Positions 35,414-45,453 are shown, counted from the stretch's first letter. The stretch is DNA of 64,000 bases from Paenibacillus albiflavus (GCF_004344915.1 NZ_SKFG01000002.1:62001-126000); one strand, 5' to 3'. Notes: a model not told the origin generated them from the letters alone. Made by a program: numbers and translations.

Positions 35414-36199
35414 ATGACTTTACTAACAAAAACGCGCAAATTGAATCGACTTTTACAACAAGAGGCTGATCGTACCGTATCCTTTATGGATATGGCAGAA
35501 ATGCTTCGAGACGTGCTGAAGGCTAACATTTATGTGGTGAGCCGTAAGGGAAAGGTGTTAGGGTTCTCAATCATTAACCAATTACCATTTACTGAGCTTA
35601 GCAGACTGATTCTCGAAGAGAAAAGAATTCCGGAGGATTTCAATGATGCATTGCTGCGTTATGGTGAAACAGCACCAAATATTACGCCTGATGATGCATC
35701 TAGCGGGATTGCTACTCATCTTGCGGCTGAATCAGATTTTAAATATATGTCCATCGTTCCTATTGTTGGCGGTAGAGAAAGACTAGGTACAATTCTCCTA
35801 ACTCGCGTAGATAATACATTTATCGATGATGATTTTGTACTAGCTGAATATGGTTCAACAATCGTAGGTATGGAAATTTTGCGTGAACGTACAGAAGAGA
35901 TTGAAGTTGAATCCAGAAATCGTGCTGTCGTTCAAGTAGCAATCGGCTCGTTATCCTTCAGTGAGCTTGAAGCAGTAGAAAATATTTTCCAAGAGCTTGA
36001 AGGTAAAGAAGGATTGCTCGTCGCAAGTAAAATTGCGGATCGTGCAGGAATTACCCGTTCCGTTATCGTCAATGCGCTTCGTAAACTCGAAAGTGCAGGG
36101 GTTATCGAAACTCGTTCTCTAGGGATGAAAGGAACGTATATTCGTATCCTAAATTCCAATCTTTTGCCCGCGATCGAACAAATGAAAGTTAGGTCGTAA
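35414..36199 (+). CDS. codY: GTP- and branched-chain amino acid-sensing repressor CodY
   Basis: CodY is the global nutrient repressor of low-GC Gram-positives. The 261-residue protein has an N-terminal GAF-type effector domain and a winged-helix DNA-binding domain with [17 protein letters not shown] and [24 protein letters not shown]. The ATG at 35414 is seven bases after GGAGG and matches the family's start; an upstream in-frame ATG at 35387 is rejected. A strong terminator follows, separating codY from the flagellar operon. Confidence 0.98.
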   Translation: MTLLTKTRKLNRLLQQEADRTVSFMDMAEMLRDVLKANIYVVSRKGKVLGFSIINQLPFTELSRLILEEKRIPEDFNDALLRYGETAPNITPDDASSGIATHLAAESDFKYMSIVPIVGGRERLGTILLTRVDNTFIDDDFVLAEYGSTIVGMEILRERTEEIEVESRNRAVVQVAIGSLSFSELEAVENIFQELEGKEGLLVASKIADRAGITRSVIVNALRKLESAGVIETRSLGMKGTYIRILNSNLLPAIEQMKVRS

Positions 36200-36220
36200 A
36201 AATAGGCTAAAAAACGTTCT

Positions 36221-36255
36221 AAAGCCTTATCTTTGTGAAAAGATAGGGCTTTTTT
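36221..36255 (+). terminator. Terminator of hslVU-codY
   Basis: A 14-bp stem with one G-U pair (36221-36234 with 36239-36252) and a GTGA loop ends in a run of Ts. Confidence 0.93.
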
Positions 36256-36449
36256 CTTATTGTGGAATAATGTTGTTTTATGGATTATAGATATATGTAA
36301 GAATTATATATTTTAAATGTTTTTTCGATCATTTTTTTGACATAACTATTTATTTCGACAAGAAGGATATGCAGAGCCTTTGTTGAATAACAGTTAATGT
36401 GCGAAAGATGGGTAAAACACAAGTATTTTGAAGTAAAGAGGGGAATTGA

Positions 36450-36863
36450 ATGTTTCCATTAGGCGGCTCTAATTTTCAATTGTTTCAACAGGCGTTAGAT
36501 TCCACTTCACTTCGACATAAAGTGATAACGAACAACATTGCAAATAATGACACGCCAAACTTCAAACGTTCAGATGTCGTATTTGAAGAGTTATTACAGG
36601 AGCAAATGAACGGTGGAACACCTGCACTTGAAGGAAGAAGAACTAATTCTAGGCATATCCCAATCGGAGGGAATGGATCTGCGATTCCGAATCCAGAGAT
36701 AAGAGTCGATGAGAATACGACAATGAACAACAATCAGAATAATGTCGACATTGATTATGAGAGTGCTCTGCTAGCTAAAAACCAACTAAAGTATAACGTT
36801 CTAGTTAATCAATTGAATCACGAATTCCGCAGTGTCCGAACAGCAATCGATGGAAGGAGGTAA
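36450..36863 (+). CDS. flgB: Flagellar basal-body rod protein FlgB
   Basis: FlgB is a proximal rod protein exported through the flagellar apparatus. The 137-residue protein has the rod N-terminal helix with ALDSTSLRHKVITNNIANNDTP and ends in a helix that assembles coaxially. It is the first gene of the flagellar/chemotaxis operon, preceded by a 250-base gap with the codY terminator and AT-rich DNA. AGAGGGGA is the ribosome binding site. Confidence 0.97.
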   Translation: MFPLGGSNFQLFQQALDSTSLRHKVITNNIANNDTPNFKRSDVVFEELLQEQMNGGTPALEGRRTNSRHIPIGGNGSAIPNPEIRVDENTTMNNNQNNVDIDYESALLAKNQLKYNVLVNQLNHEFRSVRTAIDGRR

Positions 36864-36869
36864 TCTTAA

Positions 36870-37322
36870 ATGCGCATAACCAATTCTTTTGACATAAGTG
36901 CATCAGCGCTTACCGCTCAAAGATTAAGAATGGATATCATCTCTTCTAACATAAGCAATGCTGAAGTAACTCGTGCTGAGTTTGTAAATGGAAAATGGCA
37001 GCCTTATAAGCGTAAGTTAGTTACTTTCGAACCAAACAATCAAAGTTCTTTTGCCCAAACCTTGCAAGGGGCAATGGCAGGCGGCGGAGCTTCGCAAGGG
37101 GTAAAGGTATCCCGCATATATGAAGATAGCTCGCCTCTTAAGCCTGTGTATAATCCTAGTCATCCTGACGCTGATGCAGATGGATATGTGTACATGCCGA
37201 ATGTAGACGTTCTCAAAGAGATGGTTGATATGATATCAGCCACACGTTCTTATGAAGCGAACGTGACTGCGCTCAATGCATCGAAGTCTATGATTATGAA
37301 AGCGTTAGAAATAGGTAAGTAG
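36870..37322 (+). CDS. flgC: Flagellar basal-body rod protein FlgC
   Basis: FlgC is a rod protein of 150 residues. It opens with FDISASALTAQRLRMDIISSNISNAEVTR and closes with NVDVLKEMVDMISATRSYEANVTALNASKSM, both standard for the family. GGAAGGAGG overlaps the end of flgB, and only six bases separate the two genes. Confidence 0.97.
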   Translation: MRITNSFDISASALTAQRLRMDIISSNISNAEVTRAEFVNGKWQPYKRKLVTFEPNNQSSFAQTLQGAMAGGGASQGVKVSRIYEDSSPLKPVYNPSHPDADADGYVYMPNVDVLKEMVDMISATRSYEANVTALNASKSMIMKALEIGK

Positions 37323-37378
37323 TACATATACATAATGATTTATACATCCTATTGGAATGAAGCGGAGGAGAACTGACA

Positions 37379-37693
37379 TTGATCGATCAAATATCAATTA
37401 ACCAGGTTGCTGGATCGCCAATTTCTCTATCTAGTAAAGCAAATAAAATGGGTGCTGCTGACTTAGGTGAGAAGTTCGGTGACTTTTTGAATGAAGCGAT
37501 GAATTCCTTGAGTAACCAACAGAAGAATGTAGAGGGCTTAGAGGAAGCTTTTGTAAAGGGTGATCTGCCAATCACAGATGCCCACCAGTTAACGATCGCT
37601 GCCGAGCAAGCGCTGATTGCAATCGAGACGACTGTTCAAATAAGAAATAAAGCAATCGAAGCGTACCAAGAAATCATGCGAATGCAAATTTAA
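37379..37693 (+). CDS. fliE: Flagellar hook-basal body protein FliE
   Basis: FliE links the MS ring to the rod. The 104-residue helical protein contains FGDFLNEAMNSLSNQQKNVEGLEEAFVKG and the C-terminal TVQIRNKAIEAYQEIMRMQI. It starts with TTG at 37379, eight bases after GGAGGAG. Confidence 0.95.
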   Translation: MIDQISINQVAGSPISLSSKANKMGAADLGEKFGDFLNEAMNSLSNQQKNVEGLEEAFVKGDLPITDAHQLTIAAEQALIAIETTVQIRNKAIEAYQEIMRMQI

Positions 37694-37727
37694 TTCTTGG
37701 ATTAATTGACTTGGGAGAGGTGGCACA

Positions 37728-39314
37728 GTGAACGAGACAGTTCTCCGATATTGGAATAACACCAAACAATATTGGAATCAATTTACCGTTAAGCAGAAGT
37801 CGACATTTATTGCGACAGTCGTGATCTTGATTTTAGCCATTATTTTATTATCGTATAACATGGCTAAGACAGTATATAAACCTGCATTCACAGATTTACA
37901 GCCGGAAGCAGCATCAGAGATTAAGAATTACTTAGAAGGGGCTTCCATTCCATACGAGATCAGCGCTGATGGCAAAATGATCTCAGTTCCCGAGAATAAA
38001 GCAGCATCCGTAATCGTAGACGTTGCTTCCAAAGGATTAGTAAATGGTGGTACAGGTGGTTTTGCTGTTTTCCGTGAAGGTGGGACATTAGGCTCCACAG
38101 ATAAAGAGTTTAACGTTAAATATGTTGATGCATTACAAGGCGAGCTGAGAAAGTTGATTCTCAAGATCAACGCTGTATCAGATGCATCCGTTATGATTAA
38201 CTACCCAGAACAATCTTTGTTTATGCAAGATAGCCGAAACCTCGCAAGTGCTGGCGTTATATTGACGGTTAAGCCGGGTGCTAAATTTGATCAAGCACAG
38301 ATTGATACGGTATATAATCTGGTGTCACATAGCGTCAAGGATCTACCTCTAAGCAATATCACGGTATCCGATCAATACGGCAAACCGTTGATTGCAACCA
38401 AAGAAGGAGAACCTGGTCAGACTGGATTAAGTGATGTCGAGAGTCATCTTGTCATTAAGCGGGATTATGAGCTGGATATTAAGCAGAATGTCACTTCTAT
38501 TCTAGGCGTTTTATTCGGTCCTGATAAAGTTATCGTCAATGTGACAGCAAATATGAACTTCGATCAAGTGAAAAAAGTTGAACAATTAGTGACAGCTCCT
38601 AACCAAGAAGAACAGAAAGGACTCGAAATCTCCTTGCAAGAGGCAGCGAAGTCCTATACAAGCGATGGTTCAGGCGCTGCTGGCGGAACACCGGGTACTG
38701 GACAACAAGATGTTCCTAACTATGTTGGACAAGGTTCTACAGGCAAAACGAATAGTGAAGAGAACTCTAAGACGATTAATTATGAGATTAACCGCATTAC
38801 GAACAACATCGTTCAATCGCCATATGCAGTTAAGGATTTAAGTATCACGGTAGGGATTGAGCCTGCTGTACCTAATGATCCGACTTCATTATCACAAGAA
38901 ACCAAAGATTATGTTCAGAATGCGCTTGTTTCGATCGTTAGAATTGCTCTTGCAGATACAGGTCAGGATTTAACGGATGAGCAATTAGCTAAGCGTGTAG
39001 TTGTTATTCCGCAACCGTTTGCTCGTACGACAGCTGCAGCAAATGCTAAAGGGATTTTTGACTCGAACTGGGTATATGCAGGATTGGGCGGACTTGCAGC
39101 TCTGCTTCTTGGGCTTGGTATTTTCGCGCTTGTTCGTCGCAAGAAGAACGCTCAGGAACAAGAAGAGATTATGGATATGCCGCTTGCGGTTGAACATCCA
39201 AGTATTAATTTTGAATCAAATGAAAATCAAGTACGTAAACAGTTGGAATCATTGGCTCGCAAGAAGCCTGAGGACTTCGTGAACTTGCTTCGTACTTGGT
39301 TAGTAGAAGAATAG
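37728..39314 (+). CDS. fliF: Flagellar MS-ring protein FliF
   Basis: FliF forms the membrane ring on which the flagellum is built. The 528-residue protein has two membrane spans, at about residues 22-47 and 445-465 (WVYAGLGGLAALLLGLGIFA). The ring-building motifs between them include GFAVFREGGTLGSTDKEF and YEINRITNNIVQSPYAVK. The cytosolic tail binds FliG and ends with LRTWLVEE. It starts with GTG at 37728 behind GGGAGAGGTG. Confidence 0.97.
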   Translation: MNETVLRYWNNTKQYWNQFTVKQKSTFIATVVILILAIILLSYNMAKTVYKPAFTDLQPEAASEIKNYLEGASIPYEISADGKMISVPENKAASVIVDVASKGLVNGGTGGFAVFREGGTLGSTDKEFNVKYVDALQGELRKLILKINAVSDASVMINYPEQSLFMQDSRNLASAGVILTVKPGAKFDQAQIDTVYNLVSHSVKDLPLSNITVSDQYGKPLIATKEGEPGQTGLSDVESHLVIKRDYELDIKQNVTSILGVLFGPDKVIVNVTANMNFDQVKKVEQLVTAPNQEEQKGLEISLQEAAKSYTSDGSGAAGGTPGTGQQDVPNYVGQGSTGKTNSEENSKTINYEINRITNNIVQSPYAVKDLSITVGIEPAVPNDPTSLSQETKDYVQNALVSIVRIALADTGQDLTDEQLAKRVVVIPQPFARTTAAANAKGIFDSNWVYAGLGGLAALLLGLGIFALVRRKKNAQEQEEIMDMPLAVEHPSINFESNENQVRKQLESLARKKPEDFVNLLRTWLVEE

Positions 39315-39324
39315 AGGTGCTTCA

Positions 39325-40341
39325 TTGGCCAGAACTACACAACAGGGATTATCAGGACGTCAGAAAGCTGCGATTCTTCTAATTAGCTTAGGACCTGAGG
39401 TATCTGCTCAAGTATTTAAGCATTTGCGAGAAGAAGAGATTGAGCAATTGACACTTGAAATTGCGAATGTACGCAAAGTGGACACCATTGATAAAGAAGC
39501 GATCATGTCGGAGTTCTATGAGATCTGCTTAGCCCAAGAATATCTTACGCAAGGCGGTATTGCTTACGCGAAGGAAATTCTGGAGAAAGCACTTGGCTCG
39601 CAGAAGGCAGTCGACATTATCAATCGCTTAACAGCGACGTTGCAGGTTAGACCGTTTGATTTTGCTCGAAAAGCTGATCCTGGTCAAATCTTGAACTTCA
39701 TTCAAAATGAGAATTCACAAACAATCGCTCTAGTACTCGCTTATTTACAGCCAGATCAAGCATCGATCATATTATCTTCTCTTCCACAAGAGAAACAAGC
39801 TGATGTTGCAAAACGTATTGCCTTGATGGATTCCACGTCTCCAGAGGTTATTACGCAAGTCGAGCGTATTCTCGAGCAGAAGCTCTCTGCTACAGTAACG
39901 CAGGACTATACATCTGCAGGTGGTATTGCGGCAATCGTTCAAATTCTAAATGGCGTAGACCGTGGAACAGAACGTACGATTCTGGATTCACTCGAAATTC
40001 AGGATCCAGAGCTTGCTGAAGAAATTAAGAAGCGGATGTTTGTATTCGAGGATATTGTCAATGTGGACAATCGTTCTATTCAACGCATTATCCGTGATGT
40101 TGAGAATAATGATTTGCAGCTCGCGCTCAAAGTGGCAAGCGAAGAAGTTCGAGAAGCGATTTTCAGCAACATGTCCAAACGTATGGCAGATACTTTCAGG
40201 GAAGATATGGAGTTCATGGGTCCTGTTCGTCTGCGTGATGTTGAGGAAGCTCAGACTCGCATTGTAGCCACAATTCGTCGTCTGGAAGAAGCTGGGGAAA
40301 TCATCATTGCACGCGGTGGAGGAGATGATATTATTGTCTAA
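39325..40341 (+). CDS. fliG: Flagellar motor switch protein FliG
   Basis: FliG is the torque-generating rotor protein of the C ring. The 338-residue protein starts at TTG 39325 and has the N-terminal FliF-binding part (GRQKAAILLISLGPEVSAQVFKHL), the middle domain and the charged C-terminal torque helix with MSKRMADTFREDMEFMGPVRLRDVEEAQ. Its last bases contain the fliH ribosome binding site, so the genes overlap. Confidence 0.98.
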   Translation: MARTTQQGLSGRQKAAILLISLGPEVSAQVFKHLREEEIEQLTLEIANVRKVDTIDKEAIMSEFYEICLAQEYLTQGGIAYAKEILEKALGSQKAVDIINRLTATLQVRPFDFARKADPGQILNFIQNENSQTIALVLAYLQPDQASIILSSLPQEKQADVAKRIALMDSTSPEVITQVERILEQKLSATVTQDYTSAGGIAAIVQILNGVDRGTERTILDSLEIQDPELAEEIKKRMFVFEDIVNVDNRSIQRIIRDVENNDLQLALKVASEEVREAIFSNMSKRMADTFREDMEFMGPVRLRDVEEAQTRIVATIRRLEEAGEIIIARGGGDDIIV

Positions 40342-41161
40342 TCTGATTAAACCATCAGGTTATCAACCTTTAGATAATAAGAAGATTATCGAATTCAAGG
40401 TCATGCAACTGCCTCTGGAGCATATTGAAGATGCTGAAAGCGTTGAAGACTTAGCTACCCATAAGTTAGTGCAAGATGCGAAGCGGATGGAAAGCCAAAT
40501 CCTTCGTGATGCAGAGATGGTTGCAGAAGATGAGATTCGCAAGGCTCTCGAGGAAACAACGGCTATGCGAGAACAGGCAGAGTCGGATATTGAGGCCTGG
40601 TGGACAGAACGCCGCAGTATGGATGAAACGACGCATGAAGAAATGAAGCAAGCTGGTTTTAATCAGGGCTATGAAGAAGGATTGGCCAAGGCGGAAGCTG
40701 AATTGCTTGCTAAATATGAAAGCCTCCTTGAGGATGCGAGAGCGACCCTGACAGGTGCACATGCGGTTAAAGACCAAATCATCCATGAATCTGAGCCATT
40801 CTTAATTGATCTAAGCAGTTCTATTGCAGAACGGATCATTGGTCATCAGTTAACGGTTAAGCCAGAATGGATTCTCGATTTAGTACATAAGGTGCTTGCA
40901 AGGCGTAAGGAGAAGGGAATTATTACGCTTTGTGTTTCGCCTAAGCACTTTGATTACATATTTAGCGCACGTGAAGAATTAGCAACATCAATTGACTCAC
41001 AAGCTGAACTACAAATACTGCCAGACAATACAGTTGGTGATGATGGATGTGTTGTACGCTCAGATTATGGCTCAATTGATGCGAGAATTGATACACAACT
41101 AAATGAAATTAAATCCGCTCTGCTGCATATGGCAGTTAGTGACGAGGGTGTGGGAGCATGA
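40334..41161 (+). CDS. fliH: Flagellar export apparatus protein FliH
   Basis: FliH binds and regulates the export ATPase FliI. The 275-residue protein has a long charged helical region (residues 40-140) and a C-terminal globular part (SSIAERIIGHQLTVKPEWILDLVHKVL, then PDNTVGDDGCVVRSDYGSIDARIDTQL). The TTG at 40334 is preferred: it stands nine bases after GGAGGAG and gives MSNLIKPSGY. An ATG at 40325 is too close to that site. It overlaps fliG by 8 bases and fliI by four. Confidence 0.93.
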   Translation: MSNLIKPSGYQPLDNKKIIEFKVMQLPLEHIEDAESVEDLATHKLVQDAKRMESQILRDAEMVAEDEIRKALEETTAMREQAESDIEAWWTERRSMDETTHEEMKQAGFNQGYEEGLAKAEAELLAKYESLLEDARATLTGAHAVKDQIIHESEPFLIDLSSSIAERIIGHQLTVKPEWILDLVHKVLARRKEKGIITLCVSPKHFDYIFSAREELATSIDSQAELQILPDNTVGDDGCVVRSDYGSIDARIDTQLNEIKSALLHMAVSDEGVGA

Positions 41162-42486
41162 GTGCGGTGCCAATGCCAGATGCGACTAAATATCGCGAAG
41201 TCCTTCATGATATTGATCCAATGCGAGTGAATGGCAAGGTAACTCAGGTTATCGGTTTAACGGTTGAGTCAGAAGGACCGGATGTTAAGATCGGTGAGCT
41301 CTGTTACATCTATCCTCACAAATCAGATAAGCCTCTGAAGGCTGAGGTTGTCGGATTCAAAGGGAATAAAGTTATTCTGATGCCACTAGGCGATTTAGAC
41401 TCTATCGGACCTGGCTGTGATGTCGTAGCAAGCGGCAAGCCATTAACTGTTCAGGTTGGACATGAGCTATTAGGTAAAGTTCTCGATGGTCTTGGACAGC
41501 CGCTAGATGGCTCGTACTTACCATCAAGAATGAGTACATATTCTACGAATAATGTACCAGGAAATCCGCTGCAAAGACCGCGTGTACTTCAGCCGATCAG
41601 TGTTGGGATACGTTGTATTGATGGACTTTTGACGATTGGCAGAGGACAAAGGGTCGGCATTTTTGCAGGTTCTGGTGTCGGTAAGAGTACCTTGATGGGG
41701 ATGATTGCACGTAATACGGAAGCAGATGTTAACGTAATTGCGTTAATCGGAGAGCGTGGTCGAGAGGTGCTGGATTTCATAGAACGCGATCTGGGTCCAG
41801 AAGGGCTTGCAAGATCTGTCGTAATCGTTGCTACTTCTGATCAGCCTGCTCTCATCCGAATCAAAGGTGCAATGATCGCCACTTCTATTGCAGAGTATTT
41901 TCGGGATCGTGGATTAAATGTCATGATGATGATGGATTCTGTGACTCGATTTGCAATGGCTCAGCGGGAAGTGGGACTAGCAATTGGTGAGCCGCCGGCT
42001 ACAAGAGGTTATACACCTTCCGTGTTCGCTATGCTGCCAAGATTACTCGAACGATCAGGCACGGGGCCAAAAGGGTCGATTACCGCTTTCTATACGGTAC
42101 TCGTTGATGGTGACGATATGAATGAACCAATTGCTGACGCAGTGCGAGGTATTCTTGACGGTCATATTGTTCTCAATCGTACATTAGCCAATAAAGGACA
42201 TTATCCAGCGATTGACGTACTATCTAGCGTATCTCGTGTCATGAATGAAATTGTATCTCCGGAACATCAAGAAGCAGCCGAGCAGCTTAAACGATTGTTA
42301 TCGATTTACAAAGGTTCTGAGGATCTCATTAACCTCGGTGCTTACCAAGTAGGCTCGAATCCAGATATTGATTTATCGATTCAATATATTCAAGCTATAT
42401 GGGACTATACGAAGCAGAAGACGAGTGATAAACTCAATTTTGCCGAAGCTGAGCAGCGATTGTTAAATGAATTCACGATGAAGTGA
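41158..42486 (+). CDS. fliI: Flagellum-specific ATP synthase FliI
   Basis: FliI is the hexameric ATPase of the type III flagellar export system, related to the F1 beta subunit. The 442-residue protein has Walker A GIFAGSGVGKSTLMG, GERGREVLDFIERDL, MMMMDSVTRFAMAQRE and the export-ATPase-specific REVGLAIGEPPATRGY. It starts in the ATGA overlap with fliH. Confidence 0.99.
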   Translation: MSAVPMPDATKYREVLHDIDPMRVNGKVTQVIGLTVESEGPDVKIGELCYIYPHKSDKPLKAEVVGFKGNKVILMPLGDLDSIGPGCDVVASGKPLTVQVGHELLGKVLDGLGQPLDGSYLPSRMSTYSTNNVPGNPLQRPRVLQPISVGIRCIDGLLTIGRGQRVGIFAGSGVGKSTLMGMIARNTEADVNVIALIGERGREVLDFIERDLGPEGLARSVVIVATSDQPALIRIKGAMIATSIAEYFRDRGLNVMMMMDSVTRFAMAQREVGLAIGEPPATRGYTPSVFAMLPRLLERSGTGPKGSITAFYTVLVDGDDMNEPIADAVRGILDGHIVLNRTLANKGHYPAIDVLSSVSRVMNEIVSPEHQEAAEQLKRLLSIYKGSEDLINLGAYQVGSNPDIDLSIQYIQAIWDYTKQKTSDKLNFAEAEQRLLNEFTMK

Positions 42487-42497
42487 GGATAACTAAC

Positions 42498-42938
42498 GTG
42501 GCCTTTAATTATGCTTTTCAACAAATCGTTAATTTAAAGAGCTCGCAAAAAACACAAGCCGAGTGGCATTTAGTTGATTCGATTGGCCGCTTGCGGAGTG
42601 AAGAGCACACATTAAACGATCTCTATCATCTGAAAATCGAGTTAAGCGAAATGATCACGAACGTTGTGACGGAAACGGTAAGTATTTCTCACATGGTTTT
42701 GCTGCAGGAATATTCTGAGCATCTGGATCAGCAGATTACGAATAAGCGGCAAGATGTGCAAGCAGCACAACAGGTTGTAACAGAGAAACAAGAAATTCTA
42801 ACTGAACGTATGGTGGATGAGAAAGTATGGAGCAAGGCTCGTGAGAAAGCGTTTCAGAACTATACAGCTCTTCTGCTGCATAAGGAGCAGAATGCGCTCG
42901 ATGAGATGGCTACGAACCGCTTCAAACGTGTTCAGTAA
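42498..42938 (+). CDS. fliJ: Flagellar export chaperone FliJ
   Basis: FliJ is the central coiled-coil stalk of the FliI hexamer. The 146-residue protein is almost entirely charged helix. The GTG at 42498 gives MAFNYAFQQIVNLKSSQK, matching the family start, with an AGGA motif eight bases upstream; an in-frame GTG at 42483 overlaps the fliI stop and is less likely. Confidence 0.92.
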   Translation: MAFNYAFQQIVNLKSSQKTQAEWHLVDSIGRLRSEEHTLNDLYHLKIELSEMITNVVTETVSISHMVLLQEYSEHLDQQITNKRQDVQAAQQVVTEKQEILTERMVDEKVWSKAREKAFQNYTALLLHKEQNALDEMATNRFKRVQ

Positions 42939-42983
42939 ATACGTAAAGTAAATTGTCAAAATAAGTAGGGGGAATGAAGTGAA

Positions 42984-43907
42984 ATGTCGAATGTTAATAC
43001 AACAGAAACTCCTTCATATAGTGTGTTTGAACGATTTCTGATTTGGTTTCTCATTCCCATTGTTTTTACAATCGTTTTATTGTTTGTTCTATTTTATATC
43101 CTAGACATTGACGTTACCAAAAAGGTGCAGAGTACACTGCATAACATCCCTGTGATTGGGTATATGATTCCTGCTCCCAAAGGTGAGGAAGCTGATCCTG
43201 TTACAACAGAAGACGTAGTTACTCCTGAAAAGGTTGCAGAAGAAAAAGATAAGGAAATTGCCTCACTTAAAGCACAGATTACAGAACTTCAAGGTAAAAT
43301 TGAACAATCGGGTCAATCTACCGCTTCCAAAGAGCAAGAGGTTCAGACGTTAAAGGATAAGCTGGCTGCTGTAGAAGATCAAAATAGGCTTAAAGGAAAG
43401 ACGGATGAAGAGTACAGTAAGCAAGTTCAGGATCTTGCAAATGTATATGCCAAAATGAATCCTAGTAAAGCAGCGCCGATTATGGAGAATTTGACGCTTA
43501 AAGAGTCGGTTCTAGTTATGTCGATGATGAAGACGGATAATCGCGTGAAAGTGCTTGAGAAAATGAACCCGAAGAAAGCAGCTGAAGTCTCGATCGCAAT
43601 GAAGGACTCTTCCCCCGTGCAAAATCTTGAAATGGAAGCCTTAAGAGAACGTCTCAAGGTTAATGAAGAAGAGAAGCTGTCGGGGAATGGCAAACAGCTT
43701 AATAATGCTGACTTAGGACAAACATTTGCGAACATGACGCCAAAGAGTGCTGCTACAGTGCTGCTAGAAATGTATAAGATCGCACCTTCCAAGGTAATTT
43801 CGATTTTATCTGAAATGGATTCAAACGCACGTTCACAAGTGATGTCCGCTTTAGGCGAGCTGGATAAAGAACAAACGGCAGGAATTGCGAATAAATTGAG
43901 CAAATAG
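42984..43907 (+). CDS. ylxF: YlxF-like MotE-family protein with two MgtE-N-like repeats
   Basis: The 307-residue protein has a short cytosolic start, one membrane span (about residues 18-42), a Pro/Glu linker, a coiled coil (about 85-145) and then two related helical units. The first includes YAKMNPSKAAPIMENLTLKE and the second FANMTPKSAATVLLEMYKIA. Each resembles the MgtE N-terminal domain of MotE/YlxF proteins. YlxF lies at this place, between fliJ and fliK, in B. subtilis, where its function is poorly known. The two repeats make it longer than the usual protein. GGGGG precedes the ATG. Confidence 0.83.
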   Translation: MSNVNTTETPSYSVFERFLIWFLIPIVFTIVLLFVLFYILDIDVTKKVQSTLHNIPVIGYMIPAPKGEEADPVTTEDVVTPEKVAEEKDKEIASLKAQITELQGKIEQSGQSTASKEQEVQTLKDKLAAVEDQNRLKGKTDEEYSKQVQDLANVYAKMNPSKAAPIMENLTLKESVLVMSMMKTDNRVKVLEKMNPKKAAEVSIAMKDSSPVQNLEMEALRERLKVNEEEKLSGNGKQLNNADLGQTFANMTPKSAATVLLEMYKIAPSKVISILSEMDSNARSQVMSALGELDKEQTAGIANKLSK

Positions 43908-43963
43908 TCAAGTTCGCACTACACACTCTATATGATGATGCGTGAAAGGAGGTGAATAAAAGA

Positions 43964-45415
43964 ATGGATATGCAAGCAATTCTTCCATCACTAAGCTCAG
44001 CAGTGAGCAGTACAGGTGCTGCAGTAAGCAAAGGTGGACAAGCTGCATCACAAGCAAGCAATTCAAGTTCAGGTAGTTTTGCCAATTTGCTGCAAGCTGA
44101 GGCTAATCCACAAAGCACAGATACCAATTCTGTTATTAACAGTGAGTTATTAGCTGCAATGAGTGGATTGCCGCAAACGATTCAGCAGTTGCTTACTGGA
44201 CTTGAAGGGAATAATGAAGGAGAACAATCGCTCATCTCAGATATGCTTGAAGCGATGAATCGTGATCCTCAAATGGCACAAACGTTGCTGAATGATACAG
44301 ATGTTCGCTCGTGGTTACAAGATGCAACCTCACTTCTTAATGCATGGGCTGCACAATCATCTGGTTTCAACAGCACATTGCTTAACCAACAAGCCTTCGG
44401 TAATCAAAGTTTGACTGATCAATCGAATGTACTGGAAATGCAGCGTGTACTTATGACAATTGCTACGCTTAATGACCAGCAGCCTGATCATCCAATCTTG
44501 CAGCATCTGCTAACTCAGTTGAAGCAAGTTATGGAGCCTTATACTGCCGCATTAACGAATCAAGCAGATGTTAAATCAAGCGGATCTGAGCTTTTGGCTC
44601 AAACTTTGACAGCGGCTTCAAGCAATAGTGTACAACAGGATCGCAGCATTCCTAAGTTGGCCGGAGGAATAGTAACAGGGCAAGCAAACGAAGATGATCT
44701 TATTGCAACAGAATCTCTTACCAGTAAGATTCAAGTACAACCAGCTTTATCTAAGCTTGAATTATTAGCTGTAAAGAATTCGCATCCATATGCAAATCTA
44801 TCATCATCTGATCCATTGCAGCCACTTCCAAAGGAAGCTCAAGCAACTGATATGACGTCAAACTTGAATGCGGGTATGCCACTGCAAACCGTACTTCGCA
44901 ATCCGTTATCGGATATGACCCAAACAGTGCTTCCAACAATGAATGCTGCTAATTTTGCGGATGATATGAGTCAGTTTGTTGTGAAGACAATGAAGGTATC
45001 CTTGCTCGGTGACGGGTTATCAGAGGCGAAGTTTGCGCTTCAACCTCAGAATCTAGGTCATATTGATGTGAAGCTAACGATGCATAACGGTACATTAGTT
45101 GCACAGATTGCTACTAACTCACTTGGAGCGAAGGAATTGATCGAGAGTCAGTTGCCTCAATTAAGACAGATGCTGCAGAATCAAGGCTTGCAGGTTGAAC
45201 GCTTAGAGGTTACGCAGAACACAAACGCTAGCTCAATGATGTTCCAGCAACAAGGTCAGCGTCAGCAATCGTTTAATCAAGAGCAATCATCTAAATCCCG
45301 TACTAGCTCAGATCAACTAGGAATTGAAGATGTGGAGCTCTTGCACAATATTGCAGAAGCGAAGGAAAAGATAAGAAGCGCGAGCAGCGACTCGTCATTC
45401 CAAGCATCTGTGTAA
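43964..45415 (+). CDS. fliK: Flagellar hook-length control protein FliK
   Basis: FliK measures hook length and switches export specificity through FlhB. The 483-residue protein has a low-complexity N-terminal part, a disordered middle and the conserved C-terminal domain LQPQNLGHIDVKLTMHNG, ending in a Gln/Ser-rich tail. The ATG at 43964 lies eight bases after a perfect AAGGAGGTGA; the in-frame GTG at 43952 lies inside that site and is rejected. Confidence 0.93.
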   Translation: MDMQAILPSLSSAVSSTGAAVSKGGQAASQASNSSSGSFANLLQAEANPQSTDTNSVINSELLAAMSGLPQTIQQLLTGLEGNNEGEQSLISDMLEAMNRDPQMAQTLLNDTDVRSWLQDATSLLNAWAAQSSGFNSTLLNQQAFGNQSLTDQSNVLEMQRVLMTIATLNDQQPDHPILQHLLTQLKQVMEPYTAALTNQADVKSSGSELLAQTLTAASSNSVQQDRSIPKLAGGIVTGQANEDDLIATESLTSKIQVQPALSKLELLAVKNSHPYANLSSSDPLQPLPKEAQATDMTSNLNAGMPLQTVLRNPLSDMTQTVLPTMNAANFADDMSQFVVKTMKVSLLGDGLSEAKFALQPQNLGHIDVKLTMHNGTLVAQIATNSLGAKELIESQLPQLRQMLQNQGLQVERLEVTQNTNASSMMFQQQGQRQQSFNQEQSSKSRTSSDQLGIEDVELLHNIAEAKEKIRSASSDSSFQASV

Positions 45416-45453
45416 ATTAGAAAAGATAAGTGGTAAAAAAGAGGTGAGAACAA

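Noticed and set aside
36256-36449. CodY-binding box before flgB
   Set aside because: AT-rich words are present but none comes close to the 15-base CodY consensus.
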